Shown here: piece by piece, positions 1 to 8,040 of the stretch
Layout: each line of letters begins with the position of its first letter
How positions within the stretch are numbered: the stretch's first letter is position 1
Assembly: GCA_015056655.1 (NCBI GenBank)
Contig: SVFV01000002.1
Coordinates: 62,001 to 126,000 of the forward strand
Source of the DNA: Butyrivibrio sp.
Lineage (GTDB): Bacteria > Bacillota > Clostridia > Lachnospirales > Lachnospiraceae
DNA length: 64,000 bases
Direction of reading: 5' to 3'
Made by a program: the position numbers and the translations under genes
The notes under the pieces: generated by a model
Databases searched by the model: none
What the model was told of the DNA's origin: nothing
Seen by the model: only the letters and a program-made list of their open reading frames with translations

Positions 1-2072
1 TACTTCGATTTATAATACTCACCCGGAGTAATACCATGTCTTTCTCTAAAGCATCTGATGAGAGGTCTTGGTGTACTAAATCCAACTCTGTCCGCCGCAT
101 CTTTTACTGTAACGCCTTGTTCCATCAGTATTTCAGCGTTATCCAATCGCACGTTATTTATATATTCAAGCATACCTACATGGTATATCTGCTTGAATGT
201 TCTGGAAAGGTATGAATTATTAACAGCAAGTTCATCCGCTATGCTATTTACGTTCATATCCTTGTTCGCATACTCTCTATCAACGTATTCCTTTGCCTTT
301 TCAGCAAGAACTGCACTCTTACCACTTCGATCAGGCTCAAATTCGACTGCTTTTTCCTCTTCTGCTGTCTCAATAGCTGCAGAAACAAGGTCATTGATGA
401 GATTATTTGCTTCCTCAGGTCTGTGCAGACGGTACATATTCTGTACCTGTTCCATCTGATCCCAGGAAGTAAGTGTCTCTTTCGCATCATCATCCAGAGA
501 AAGTTCATTATAATAAGCTACGTTCTGAAGTGCACCTACATAAATACGGTATTCTCTTACAATCATGGATTCCTTATGGGCATCCGGTATACTTTTTTTG
601 CCATGGTGCAAATTTGATACATTGGCAACAAGCGCAATGTCAAATTTCTCACGTATAAAGCTGCAGACTGTATTTACCTGTTTTGATAGTTCCGCAGGCG
701 TAATGTCATTTTCTCCTGTAAGCTGAACGATATTGTAAAACCAATGTGCAAGTCCGCCGGTAGCCAGAAGGTGCTCTGGTCCGATAAGCTCTTCTGAAAC
801 ATTATGGATAATAAACCAAACCTGATCTCTGTCTATCTGCTCAAAGGACTCACCAGTGGGATTATCAATATCATAAGAGATAACTATATATCTGGCGTCC
901 TTCTCTTCTTCCTCATAAAATGGCTCTTTACCATAATTCAGAAGATTGACCAGTCTGGTCTCATTATTAGTTTTGAACTTATCCATCTCTTCTCTTGAGA
1001 CTTTAAGATCACTTGCAGATTTTACAAGACCTTCTTCTATGCGTTTAAATTCATCACGAGTCTTTTTGTCTACTTCAGGATTATCAACGCTTCTTTCATC
1101 CATAAACTTAAGTAGATGTTCGATTGGCTCATACTGTCTACGCATAAACGCAGTAACTACAACAGCCGTAACGACCATAACTACAATAAAGTAGAAAATA
1201 ACGCCAAGAATAAAAGGCTGTATAGCATTTTCAATGGTCCCAGGCTCCAGGATTGCTATAAGCTTTATTCCATAGGAGTTGGTTTCTGCTGAATAAACGG
1301 GTCTTCCGGAAATTTTCTTATGCCCTGTCTCAACTGCGAGGCACTCCGCTATAAATTCGTCGTCAAAACTCTCCTGCCCAAGCTGAATATATGAACCATC
1401 CCCTGTTACAATCAGGAAATTGGTATTGTTCGTCACAACTGACTGCAAGTAACTCTTCTGCAATTTAATAAGAAGAACCGCATCCTGATCCTCGAATGGA
1501 TCTGCGAAGGACTGCGACATGGAATAATAAAGCTGCTTGTCATTCTCAGGTCCGGCAATCTTAAACTTACTATAGGTCTGTCCGGTAAAAAGAACCTGAT
1601 TATAAGGCGCCTTCATATCAAGATTTGTTACAAAAGGTGTCTCTTCAGAAATTCTAAGGTATTCAGATTTTGTCAGAACTGCCATAGGCTCCTGTGAAGG
1701 GAAGAACAGAAAAACCTCTCCAAAGGAAGAGTGAACGGCCATATACTCATTGATGGTCCAATTAATTTCAGAAAGTCTCATACGATCTTCAATTGTCTCA
1801 TCTCCCCTTGCAATAGCAGCTTTTACCTGATTGCTACCAAGTAAGGTCTGAGCCCCCATGACTACTTCTTTATAGACACCATTGAGGTTTGCTCCATTTT
1901 CCTCAAGAATCTGAGCCTGGAGATCCTCCTCCTTGTGATACATCTGTCTGACCATAAAAAAAGCGGAAAGAATCATAACAAGACCGGTCATCAGTACAAT
2001 GACCAGCCCTGCAATAATCCATTTCCGTAAAATTGGACGATATTCTAAATACTTGCGTAATCTTTCAATCAT
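1..2072 (-). CDS. AraC-family regulator with membrane-bound extracellular sensor (3' end cut by window)
   Basis: The minus frame from the ATG at 2072 stays open to the window edge, giving about 690 residues. The N-terminus (MIERLRKYLEYRP) is followed by a hydrophobic helix at about residues 18-41. Next come about 240 residues of a likely extracellular sensor and a second membrane helix (ILGVIFYFIVVMVVTAVVV) at about 290-310. A HAMP-like stretch and a cytoplasmic linker follow. The end is a two-helix AraC DNA-binding domain: NSIADELAVNNSYLSRTFK, then VKDAADRVGFSTPRPLIRCF and the closing GITPGEYYKSK. This is the one-protein sensor/AraC architecture common in Lachnospiraceae and Paenibacillus next to carbohydrate genes. 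Only the last few codons should be missing. The ligand is unknown, and the target genes probably lie beyond the left edge. The architecture is clear; the function is inferred. Confidence 0.9.
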   Translation of the reverse strand, partial: MIERLRKYLEYRPILRKWIIAGLVIVLMTGLVMILSAFFMVRQMYHKEEDLQAQILEENGANLNGVYKEVVMGAQTLLGSNQVKAAIARGDETIEDRMRLSEINWTINEYMAVHSSFGEVFLFFPSQEPMAVLTKSEYLRISEETPFVTNLDMKAPYNQVLFTGQTYSKFKIAGPENDKQLYYSMSQSFADPFEDQDAVLLIKLQKSYLQSVVTNNTNFLIVTGDGSYIQLGQESFDDEFIAECLAVETGHKKISGRPVYSAETNSYGIKLIAILEPGTIENAIQPFILGVIFYFIVVMVVTAVVVTAFMRRQYEPIEHLLKFMDERSVDNPEVDKKTRDEFKRIEEGLVKSASDLKVSREEMDKFKTNNETRLVNLLNYGKEPFYEEEEKDARYIVISYDIDNPTGESFEQIDRDQVWFIIHNVSEELIGPEHLLATGGLAHWFYNIVQLTGENDITPAELSKQVNTVCSFIREKFDIALVANVSNLHHGKKSIPDAHKESMIVREYRIYVGALQNVAYYNELSLDDDAKETLTSWDQMEQVQNMYRLHRPEEANNLINDLVSAAIETAEEEKAVEFEPDRSGKSAVLAEKAKEYVDREYANKDMNVNSIADELAVNNSYLSRTFKQIYHVGMLEYINNVRLDNAEILMEQGVTVKDAADRVGFSTPRPLIRCFRERHGITPGEYYKSK

Positions 2073-2220
2073 CTCTATGATTTATTCTTTCTAAAGTATT
2101 CTTGGTGCCTTTGATTTCTAGTTAATTGCTTCGGAAATAATTGTGTATCTATTGAATTATACCATACATTCTTGAATAGCATTCTCACGAAATTTAGTTT
2201 AAGAGTTCACAATTTTTAAA

Positions 2221-3429
2221 TCAGATAATTGAGTTTTCTCTAAGACTTTCTACCCTCTCATCATCATAACCAAGCACTTCTTTGAGGACTTCTTCGTTGT
2301 CCTGACCAAGAGTAGGTGCCGGGCGGTTGATCCTTGGCATCATATCCATAAGCTTTATAGGATTGCCATTGACCTTCATTGGTCCGATTACCGGATGATC
2401 AACGTCTATGAACATCTCTCGCTCTACAGCAATATGATGGTCCTCAGTGATCTGCTTAACATCATAGATAGGTCCTGCAGGAATTCCTGCTCCAAGTACT
2501 GTGTCTACGACTTCATTTACAGTTTTTGTAAGAGTCCACTTCTCTATCTCTGCCTTCTGCTCAAGATTATTCTGAACTCTGAGAGGAACTGTTAAAAATC
2601 TCTCATCAGTGATCATATCTGCACGGTCAATTAGGTTACAGAATTTCTCATAAAGCTTCTGGTTGCCGCATGCAATGACAACAAAGCCGTCTTTTGCATG
2701 ATATGTATCATAAGGAGCTATTGATGCATAAGCATTTCCGTTCCTGACAGGAATCTGCTGAGAATCAAAGTATCTGATATAAGCATTCTCAAGGCTTGCA
2801 ACCACTGAGTCTACAAGAGATACATCCACTCTCTGTCCAACGCCTGTCTTCTCTCTTGCATGAAGAGCAAGAAGAACTCCCATAATCATGTTCATTCCGC
2901 CAAGGATGTCTCCCATGGCGCTTCCTGAACGTGTAGGATCTCCTCCAGGAGCTCCTGTTACTGACATAAGTCCGCCCATGGCCTGAGAAATAATGTCATA
3001 ACCAGGCCTCATACAGTATGAACCATAGCTACCAAAGCCAGAGCAGGCTGCATATATGATTCTGGGATTAATCTCCTTTAAAACATCATAGCCAAGCCCT
3101 AATTTATCCATTACACCGGGTCTGTAGTTTTCAAGAACTACATCTGACTTCTTAACAAGCTCCTTGAAGATTTCTTTACCTTCGTCGCTCTTTAGGTTTA
3201 ATGTGATTCCGCGCTTATTTCGGTTAAGATTGGCGTAATACATACTCTCGCCATTTCTGTAAGGGCCATAGCCTCTTGCATCATCACCTTTTCCCGGAAC
3301 TTCTATTTTTATTACATCTGCACCGAAATCTCCCAGAATTGATCCGCCATAAGGTCCTGCAACTACTCTGGTGAGATCCAGCACTCTGACTCCCTCTAAT
3401 GCCTGAGGGGTGTTGCCTGTATTACTCAT
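2221..3429 (-). CDS. CaiB/BaiF-type CoA-transferase (class III)
   Basis: 402 residues, the usual length for class III CoA-transferases (formyl-CoA transferase, CaiB, alpha-methylacyl-CoA racemase relatives). It opens with LEGVRVLDLTRVVAGPYGG, followed by GADVIKIE, the NRNKRGITLNLK segment and VLENYRPGVMDKLGLGYD. The catalytic Asp is expected after the GFGSYGSYCMRPGYD region. I chose the ATG at 3429: GGAGG lies six bases upstream, and the ATGAGTAA overlap with the stop of the preceding gene indicates translational coupling. A start at 3456 would lie inside the upstream gene. The enzyme would move CoA from an acyl-CoA donor to a carboxylic acid. It is the last gene of the AtuA operon, which suggests activation or handling of the acid used by that operon. 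The substrate cannot be read from sequence. Confidence 0.92.
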   Translation of the reverse strand: MSNTGNTPQALEGVRVLDLTRVVAGPYGGSILGDFGADVIKIEVPGKGDDARGYGPYRNGESMYYANLNRNKRGITLNLKSDEGKEIFKELVKKSDVVLENYRPGVMDKLGLGYDVLKEINPRIIYAACSGFGSYGSYCMRPGYDIISQAMGGLMSVTGAPGGDPTRSGSAMGDILGGMNMIMGVLLALHAREKTGVGQRVDVSLVDSVVASLENAYIRYFDSQQIPVRNGNAYASIAPYDTYHAKDGFVVIACGNQKLYEKFCNLIDRADMITDERFLTVPLRVQNNLEQKAEIEKWTLTKTVNEVVDTVLGAGIPAGPIYDVKQITEDHHIAVEREMFIDVDHPVIGPMKVNGNPIKLMDMMPRINRPAPTLGQDNEEVLKEVLGYDDERVESLRENSII

Positions 3430-3820
3430 TTTCAACCTCCGCATAAGGATCTTCATAATCCATAAGCGTCATTCCGCTTTTCTTAAGATCCTCAAGCTCT
3501 TCTTCGGAAACATTTATCTTCATTCTCATAACTGCTGATCCCATGGATTTTCCAAGGGAATCAAGTCTAAGGCTCATTGTTGCTCCGCCGCCAAGTGCAT
3601 GGTGCATTACAAGATTGATTCCTGAAAGGGTCTTTACCTCATATCTGGTAATATCGCCCTTCACCATATCTCCGAAATAACTCTTTAATCTCTCCGGTGT
3701 AACCTCTCTGATGATTATGTCATAATATTCCGGTTTTCTGGCAAATACACAGACATTGCTGGTATCACCTTTATCTCCACTTCTTCCATGTGCTATATCT
3801 ATTAAATGTATCTTTGGCAT
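3422..3820 (-). CDS. AtuA-like C-terminal (ferredoxin-fold) domain protein
   Basis: 132 residues. The opening IDIAHGRSGDKGDTSNVCVF is the hallmark of the C-terminal domain that in many AtuA proteins is fused behind the DUF1446 domain. The rest includes MHHALGGGATMSLRLD and a charged tail. Here it is a separate gene 60 bases downstream of the large AtuA domain gene, so the pair together equals one full AtuA protein. It overlaps the CoA-transferase by eight bases. AtuA is known from acyclic terpene and branched-chain acid use in Pseudomonas, where its biochemical role is still unclear. I infer that the two polypeptides form a complex. Confidence 0.85.
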   Translation of the reverse strand: MPKIHLIDIAHGRSGDKGDTSNVCVFARKPEYYDIIIREVTPERLKSYFGDMVKGDITRYEVKTLSGINLVMHHALGGGATMSLRLDSLGKSMGSAVMRMKINVSEEELEDLKKSGMTLMDYEDPYAEVENE

Positions 3821-3880
3821 AACGCCCTCCTTAAAACCCCTTTTTCATCCTGCTATAGTCTTTTTGTAATCAAGTGGCTT

Positions 3881-5269
3881 TTAAATTGTTAAAATGTGAC
3901 TTCTGACATCCAGTGCATCCCTCGGTATAACTGTGGGATAAAGTGCCATTACTTCCTGAACATGAGCTCTTCCTCCAAAGAAGGATGCGCCCTGTGGTCC
4001 ATTAAGCTGAAGAGGACTGATTTCAGGAATGATTTTTGCGCATTCATTCTTATCTTCAGAGAATACAGCGATTCTCATTACGCATTCGTTAAGTCTTGCT
4101 ATTGTCTCAGGACTCTTATCAGCAACTCCAAGGTGAAGTGAATCAAGACCAATAAAGCTGATATGTACATCATCTGCCTTCATGCCTTTTTCCTTCATCT
4201 TATTCATGATGATGTCAGCGCACATCTTTGCCTTCTCATAGGCATTAGGCCATGCAAATGAAAGCATTGATACTGTTTTCCAGCCCTTATGATATCCAAC
4301 GCAAAGCTTAATTGTGTCAGGTCTCTCTTTACCCTTAATTCCATCAACACGAACTCTGTTCTCTCCGTTCTGAGTAATAGTTGCATGGCTGATATCAACA
4401 TTTACATCAGGTGTAAGGTAATTTGCAGGGTCTAATACTTCATAAAGGAACTGCTCCTTTACGCTCTGCTCAGAGATAAGTCCACCGCAGTTAGGTGCTT
4501 TGGTGATCTCAAAGGTGTTCTCTGTAAGCTCAGCAATAGGGAATCCAAGATGTTCCATATCCGGTACACTTCTCCAGTCATACATGAAGTTACCGCCTGC
4601 TCCCTGTCCGCCACACTCAAGAAGGTGTCCTGCCATGATACCTCTTGCAAGGTTATCCCAGTCGTTTGTCTCCCATCCGAATTCATGGGCAAATGGTGCA
4701 AGGAAAAGTGCTGAATCTGCTGCTCTTCCAGTTATTACTGTGTCTGCGCCCTCTGCAATTGCTTCCTTTATCTTTTCATGACCAACGTAAGCATTGCAGT
4801 TATAAATCTTATCCTTAATATCATCAAAGGTTACGCCGCTCTCATCGTTACTTCCGGCTGTATCCATTGAAGGGAAATCCCATCCATCTTTTATAAGTTC
4901 AGGAATCTTATCCTTTATATCATCACCTATAACATAGCCGATCTTGTAGCCCTTAAGGTTCTCTCCTTCAGCCCATGACTTGATGGCATTAACACATCCA
5001 TCAACGTTCATTCCTCCGGCATTTGTCACAATCTTTATATTCTTATCCTTAGCTTCTTTTCCAGCTTCCTTAAGAAGTCTTGTTACGAAATCAGGTGCAT
5101 ATCCCTTAGTGGGATCCTTAATCTTCTGTCTCGCCATAATGGAAAGAGTAAGCTCTGCCAGATAATCGCATGCAAGGTACTGTATATCTGCATTTCTTAT
5201 CATATGAATAGCTGCATCCGGTGAATCGCCCCAGAAACCCTGTCCGCCTCCAATTGCTATCTTTTTCAT
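3881..5269 (-). CDS. AtuA N-terminal domain (DUF1446) protein
   Basis: 462 residues starting MKKIAIGGGQGFWGDSPDAA, with GAGGTGATAATGAA directly before the ATG. Family-typical blocks are YLACDYLAELTLSIMARQK, the glycine pair in IVTNAGGMN, the GADTVITGRAADSALFLAP region and HLLECGGQGAGG. These match the AtuA/DUF1446 family, the first domain of acyclic terpene utilisation protein A. It is the promoter-proximal gene of a three-gene unit (AtuA, AtuA C-domain, CoA-transferase). Family members occur with acyl-CoA carboxylases, dehydrogenases and CoA-transferases, so a role in catabolism of an unusual organic acid is likely. No carboxylase or dehydrogenase is present here, so the pathway is incomplete or differs from the Pseudomonas one. 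Confidence 0.88.
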   Translation of the reverse strand: MKKIAIGGGQGFWGDSPDAAIHMIRNADIQYLACDYLAELTLSIMARQKIKDPTKGYAPDFVTRLLKEAGKEAKDKNIKIVTNAGGMNVDGCVNAIKSWAEGENLKGYKIGYVIGDDIKDKIPELIKDGWDFPSMDTAGSNDESGVTFDDIKDKIYNCNAYVGHEKIKEAIAEGADTVITGRAADSALFLAPFAHEFGWETNDWDNLARGIMAGHLLECGGQGAGGNFMYDWRSVPDMEHLGFPIAELTENTFEITKAPNCGGLISEQSVKEQFLYEVLDPANYLTPDVNVDISHATITQNGENRVRVDGIKGKERPDTIKLCVGYHKGWKTVSMLSFAWPNAYEKAKMCADIIMNKMKEKGMKADDVHISFIGLDSLHLGVADKSPETIARLNECVMRIAVFSEDKNECAKIIPEISPLQLNGPQGASFFGGRAHVQEVMALYPTVIPRDALDVRSHILTI

Positions 5270-5305
5270 TTCATTATCACCTCGTAAATTATTTCATCAC
5301 GTCGG

Positions 5306-5317
5306 TACAACGTTGTA
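5306..5317. promoter_or_regulatory. LacI-type operator, perfect 12-bp palindrome
   Basis: TACAACGTTGTA reads identically on both strands and has the central CG of LacI/GalR operators. It lies just downstream of the predicted start of transcription of the AtuA operon, between promoter and ribosome site, a typical repressor position. The divergent LacI gene at 5582 is the obvious candidate to bind it. Confidence 0.7.
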
Positions 5318-5330
5318 TCTGATAAAAGCT

Positions 5331-5359
5331 ATTGTATTCCAAGTTTTTTGATTTGTAAA
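5331..5359 (-). promoter_or_regulatory. Sigma-A promoter of the AtuA operon
   Basis: Read on the minus strand, TTTACA (5359-5354) is followed by exactly 17 bases and TACAAT (5336-5331). That is a near-consensus vegetative promoter about 60 bases upstream of the AtuA start codon. Operator-like sites at 5306 and 5363 bracket it. Confidence 0.65.
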
Positions 5360-5362
5360 TAC

Positions 5363-5374
5363 TATATCGTTGTA
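5363..5374. promoter_or_regulatory. Second LacI-type operator (imperfect)
   Basis: TATATCGTTGTA shares the right half CGTTGTA with the perfect palindrome at 5306 and lies directly upstream of the -35 box. A repressor bound at both sites could loop or cover the promoter. Confidence 0.45.
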
Positions 5375-5490
5375 CTAAAGATTTTTGTGCATATAGCGAA
5401 TAAATAGCGTGCGTTTTTGTAAGAATTTCACCAAAATAGATTTATGTGATTATTTTATATTTTTGAGGATGATATCTATGGTATTATAGG

Positions 5491-5502
5491 TACAACGTTT
5501 GT
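5491..5502. promoter_or_regulatory. Third LacI-type operator, upstream of the regulator gene
   Basis: TACAACGTTTGT keeps the left half of the palindrome and sits just after TATTAT (5482-5487), a possible -10 box for the lacI-type gene. This suggests autoregulation of the LacI-MATE unit. Confidence 0.45.
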
Positions 5503-5581
5503 CCTACTAATAATTCGCCAGATAAGCGGGCTTTATGAGAGCAAATGTCATTCGAAAAAAGAGGGATGTGAGAAAAAAGTT

Positions 5582-6589
5582 ATGGTTACAATTAAAGACA
5601 TTGCAAAATATACAGGATTATCTCCAAGTACTGTTTCTATCGTGCTTAGAGGTCTTTCAGAGAAAAGGAATATATCTGATGCTACAAAGGAAAAGGTATT
5701 AGAGGCAGCAAAGTCTCTCGGATATACTCCCAATATGCAGTCGAAGCTTCTTAGGAGTAATCTCCCTAACCTTCCTGTCATCACACTTTTTTGGGATTCA
5801 TCCACAAGGCAGTACATACTTACCAGATTCCTTAAGGGGCTGCAGGACTCCATAATCAATAACGATTATAAATATGATCTGCAGGTTAAGCCCTATTCCA
5901 TCGATCATCTTGAAGAATCCATGACCGCCAGAACTCTCATGGGCAGTAATGGAATCATTATTTGTAATGCATCTGAAAAGGATATGGAATATCTTGAAAA
6001 TGCAGATTTGTCAGTGCCTGTTGTTCTATATAACAGAAGCTCTTCCAAATATCCTACAGTTAATATGAATGATGAAGAAATTGGCAGTTTGGCAGCTAAT
6101 GTCTTTGTAAGACATGGAAAAAAGCGACCTGTTATCATCTCTTCCAAAGCGAATTTTTCAGGTATGAATGTGCGTGAAGATGCTTTTTGTAAGGCCTTTG
6201 GTCCTCAGATAGGTGCAGAGGTTCAAAAAGTGCAGGTTGAAGATACTCCTTTAGGGGGCTATAATGGAGCACTGGAAATCATAGGCAGAAAACCTCTGCC
6301 TGACTGTATTTTATGTAGCTCAGACAATATCGCCTTTGGAGTATTAAAAGCTTTTCATGATAAAGGAATTAAGATACCAAAGCAGACAGAGCTAATCAGC
6401 ATTGGTAACGGAAGTCGTGACCATGAGGAATTCTCTGTCCCTTCACTATCAGTCGTTAGTCTCCCCATGGAAGCAATGGCAGACGCATGTCTTGCCAGAA
6501 TTACAAGGGCCATCACAGAAATGAACCTGAATCCTGATTCAAGAGAATTCACGGCTGAGTATATAGCCAGGGAGAGCTGCCCTTATTAA
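5582..6589 (+). CDS. LacI-family transcriptional regulator
   Basis: 335 residues. The N-terminus (MVTIKDIAKYTGLSPSTVSI) is a LacI helix-turn-helix, followed by the hinge region DATKEKVLEAAKSLGYTPN. The periplasmic-binding-like effector domain runs from about residue 60 to the end and contains PDCILCSSDNIAFGVLKAFHDKGIKIP, which is diagnostic. It is divergent from the AtuA operon and shares a 310-base regulatory region with three palindrome-like sites carrying TACAACG. It is followed after 19 bases by the MATE exporter, so the two are probably co-transcribed. The effector is probably a metabolite linked to the AtuA operon; its identity is not visible. Confidence 0.93.
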   Translation: MVTIKDIAKYTGLSPSTVSIVLRGLSEKRNISDATKEKVLEAAKSLGYTPNMQSKLLRSNLPNLPVITLFWDSSTRQYILTRFLKGLQDSIINNDYKYDLQVKPYSIDHLEESMTARTLMGSNGIIICNASEKDMEYLENADLSVPVVLYNRSSSKYPTVNMNDEEIGSLAANVFVRHGKKRPVIISSKANFSGMNVREDAFCKAFGPQIGAEVQKVQVEDTPLGGYNGALEIIGRKPLPDCILCSSDNIAFGVLKAFHDKGIKIPKQTELISIGNGSRDHEEFSVPSLSVVSLPMEAMADACLARITRAITEMNLNPDSREFTAEYIARESCPY

Positions 6590-6608
6590 GTGAAGGAGTA
6601 TACATAAC

Positions 6609-7979
6609 GTGAAACAGATTGACTTTAAAAATGGGAAGATTCTGAACATCATCCTTGCAACTGCCATTCCCATGCTGGTTGCTCAGATACTGAATCTCTT
6701 ATATAACATTGTAGACAGAATTTATATTGCCAGAATCCCAGAGGTTGGAACGGCTGCACTTGGAGCCGTTGGTCTCTGTTTTCCCGTAGTTATATTAGTT
6801 ACAGCTTTTACCAACATGTATGGAAGCGGTGGTGCACCGCTTTTTTCAATGGCAAGAGGCAGAGGAGATAAAAAAGAAGCTGCAGCAATTCAGAATACCT
6901 CTTTCTTTTTGCTGATAGTTACATCCGTTCCGCTTATTCTTATAGGTGAATTCTTTGGAGAACCAATCCTGAGGCTCTTTGGAGCATCAAGTGAAGCTCT
7001 TACTTTTGCCCTTCCCTATTTAAGAATTTATATGATTGGTACTGCTTTTTCCATGATCTCAACAGGAATGAATCCCTTTATAAATGCACAGGGCTTTTCA
7101 ATTGTTGGCATGACCACTGTAATTGTGGGTGCTGCTGCAAACATCATCCTTGATCCGATCTTTATCTTTGTACTGGGAATGGGAATTGAAGGCGCAGCTA
7201 TAGCAACTGTAATATCTCAGGCGCTGTCAGCGGCCTATGTTCTGAAGTTTTTATTTGGAAAAAAGGTAAGTATCCCGGTAAATCTGCTGAAATGGAGCGA
7301 GATAAAGGAGTGCGGTCAGCGAGCTGCCAATATTATGGGACTTGGAACCGCAGCATTTATCATGCAGTTCACCAACGCCCTGGTTCAGATATGCTGTAAC
7401 AACGTACTCGCAGATGTAGGCGGAGATATCTATATCTCTATAATGACAATCGTAAACAGCGCAAGACAGATGATAGAGACTCCTCTTTTGGCAATTACAG
7501 AGGGCTCCTCTCCTGTTATCAGCTACAACTACGGTGCCAAGAGATATGATAAATCCAAGAAGGCAATCCTTCTTATGTTCCTGTTGGATTTTGGATATTC
7601 AGTTATAATCTGGCTTTTCATCAGAATATTCCCAGAGAAAATCATCGGAATATTCAGCTCCGACAAGACAATTCTGATGGATGCTGTACCTGCATTTAAC
7701 CTGTATTTCTCAACCTTTATTTTTATGACCTTCCAGCACACAGGACAGATTGTGTTCAAATCCCTTGGAAGAAAAGGACACGCAATCTTCTTCTCATTGT
7801 TCAGGAAAGCTTTTATCGTGGTAACACTGACCTATGCACTGCCCTACCTGTTCCATATGGGAACTAATGGCGTATTCGCAGCAGAGCCTGTAAGTAATGT
7901 GGTCGGTGGTATGGCTTGCTTTATAACCATGCTCTTTACGGTTAAGAAGATGCTAAAAGAGCCGGAATATAGTGAATAA
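6609..7979 (+). CDS. MATE-family multidrug/metabolite efflux transporter
   Basis: 456 residues and about 12 hydrophobic segments, the usual MATE size. The protein begins with IDFKNGKILNIILATAIPML and repeats the same pattern in its second half. Other MATE-like blocks are GMNPFINAQGFSIVGM and SPVISYNYGAKRYDKSKKA. The start is GTG at 6609, preceded by AAGGAG. It follows the LacI gene closely and ends at a strong terminator. MATE proteins export cations or drugs against a Na+ or H+ gradient. Pairing with a LacI regulator and an AtuA operon suggests export of, or protection from, the compound handled by that operon. That link is inference. Confidence 0.93.
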   Translation: MKQIDFKNGKILNIILATAIPMLVAQILNLLYNIVDRIYIARIPEVGTAALGAVGLCFPVVILVTAFTNMYGSGGAPLFSMARGRGDKKEAAAIQNTSFFLLIVTSVPLILIGEFFGEPILRLFGASSEALTFALPYLRIYMIGTAFSMISTGMNPFINAQGFSIVGMTTVIVGAAANIILDPIFIFVLGMGIEGAAIATVISQALSAAYVLKFLFGKKVSIPVNLLKWSEIKECGQRAANIMGLGTAAFIMQFTNALVQICCNNVLADVGGDIYISIMTIVNSARQMIETPLLAITEGSSPVISYNYGAKRYDKSKKAILLMFLLDFGYSVIIWLFIRIFPEKIIGIFSSDKTILMDAVPAFNLYFSTFIFMTFQHTGQIVFKSLGRKGHAIFFSLFRKAFIVVTLTYALPYLFHMGTNGVFAAEPVSNVVGGMACFITMLFTVKKMLKEPEYSE

Positions 7980-8010
7980 TTCGAACGGTACTAATAGAAC
8001 AAGATAATTA

Positions 8011-8040
8011 AAGGCAGCTGATTTACTCAGCTGCCTTTTC
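8011..8040 (+). terminator. Bidirectional intrinsic terminator after the MATE gene
   Basis: AAGGCAGCTGA and TCAGCTGCCTT form an 11-bp perfect stem around TTTAC, followed by TTC. On the minus strand the same hairpin begins inside the last codons of the convergent ferredoxin-thioredoxin gene, so it probably ends both transcripts. Confidence 0.85.
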
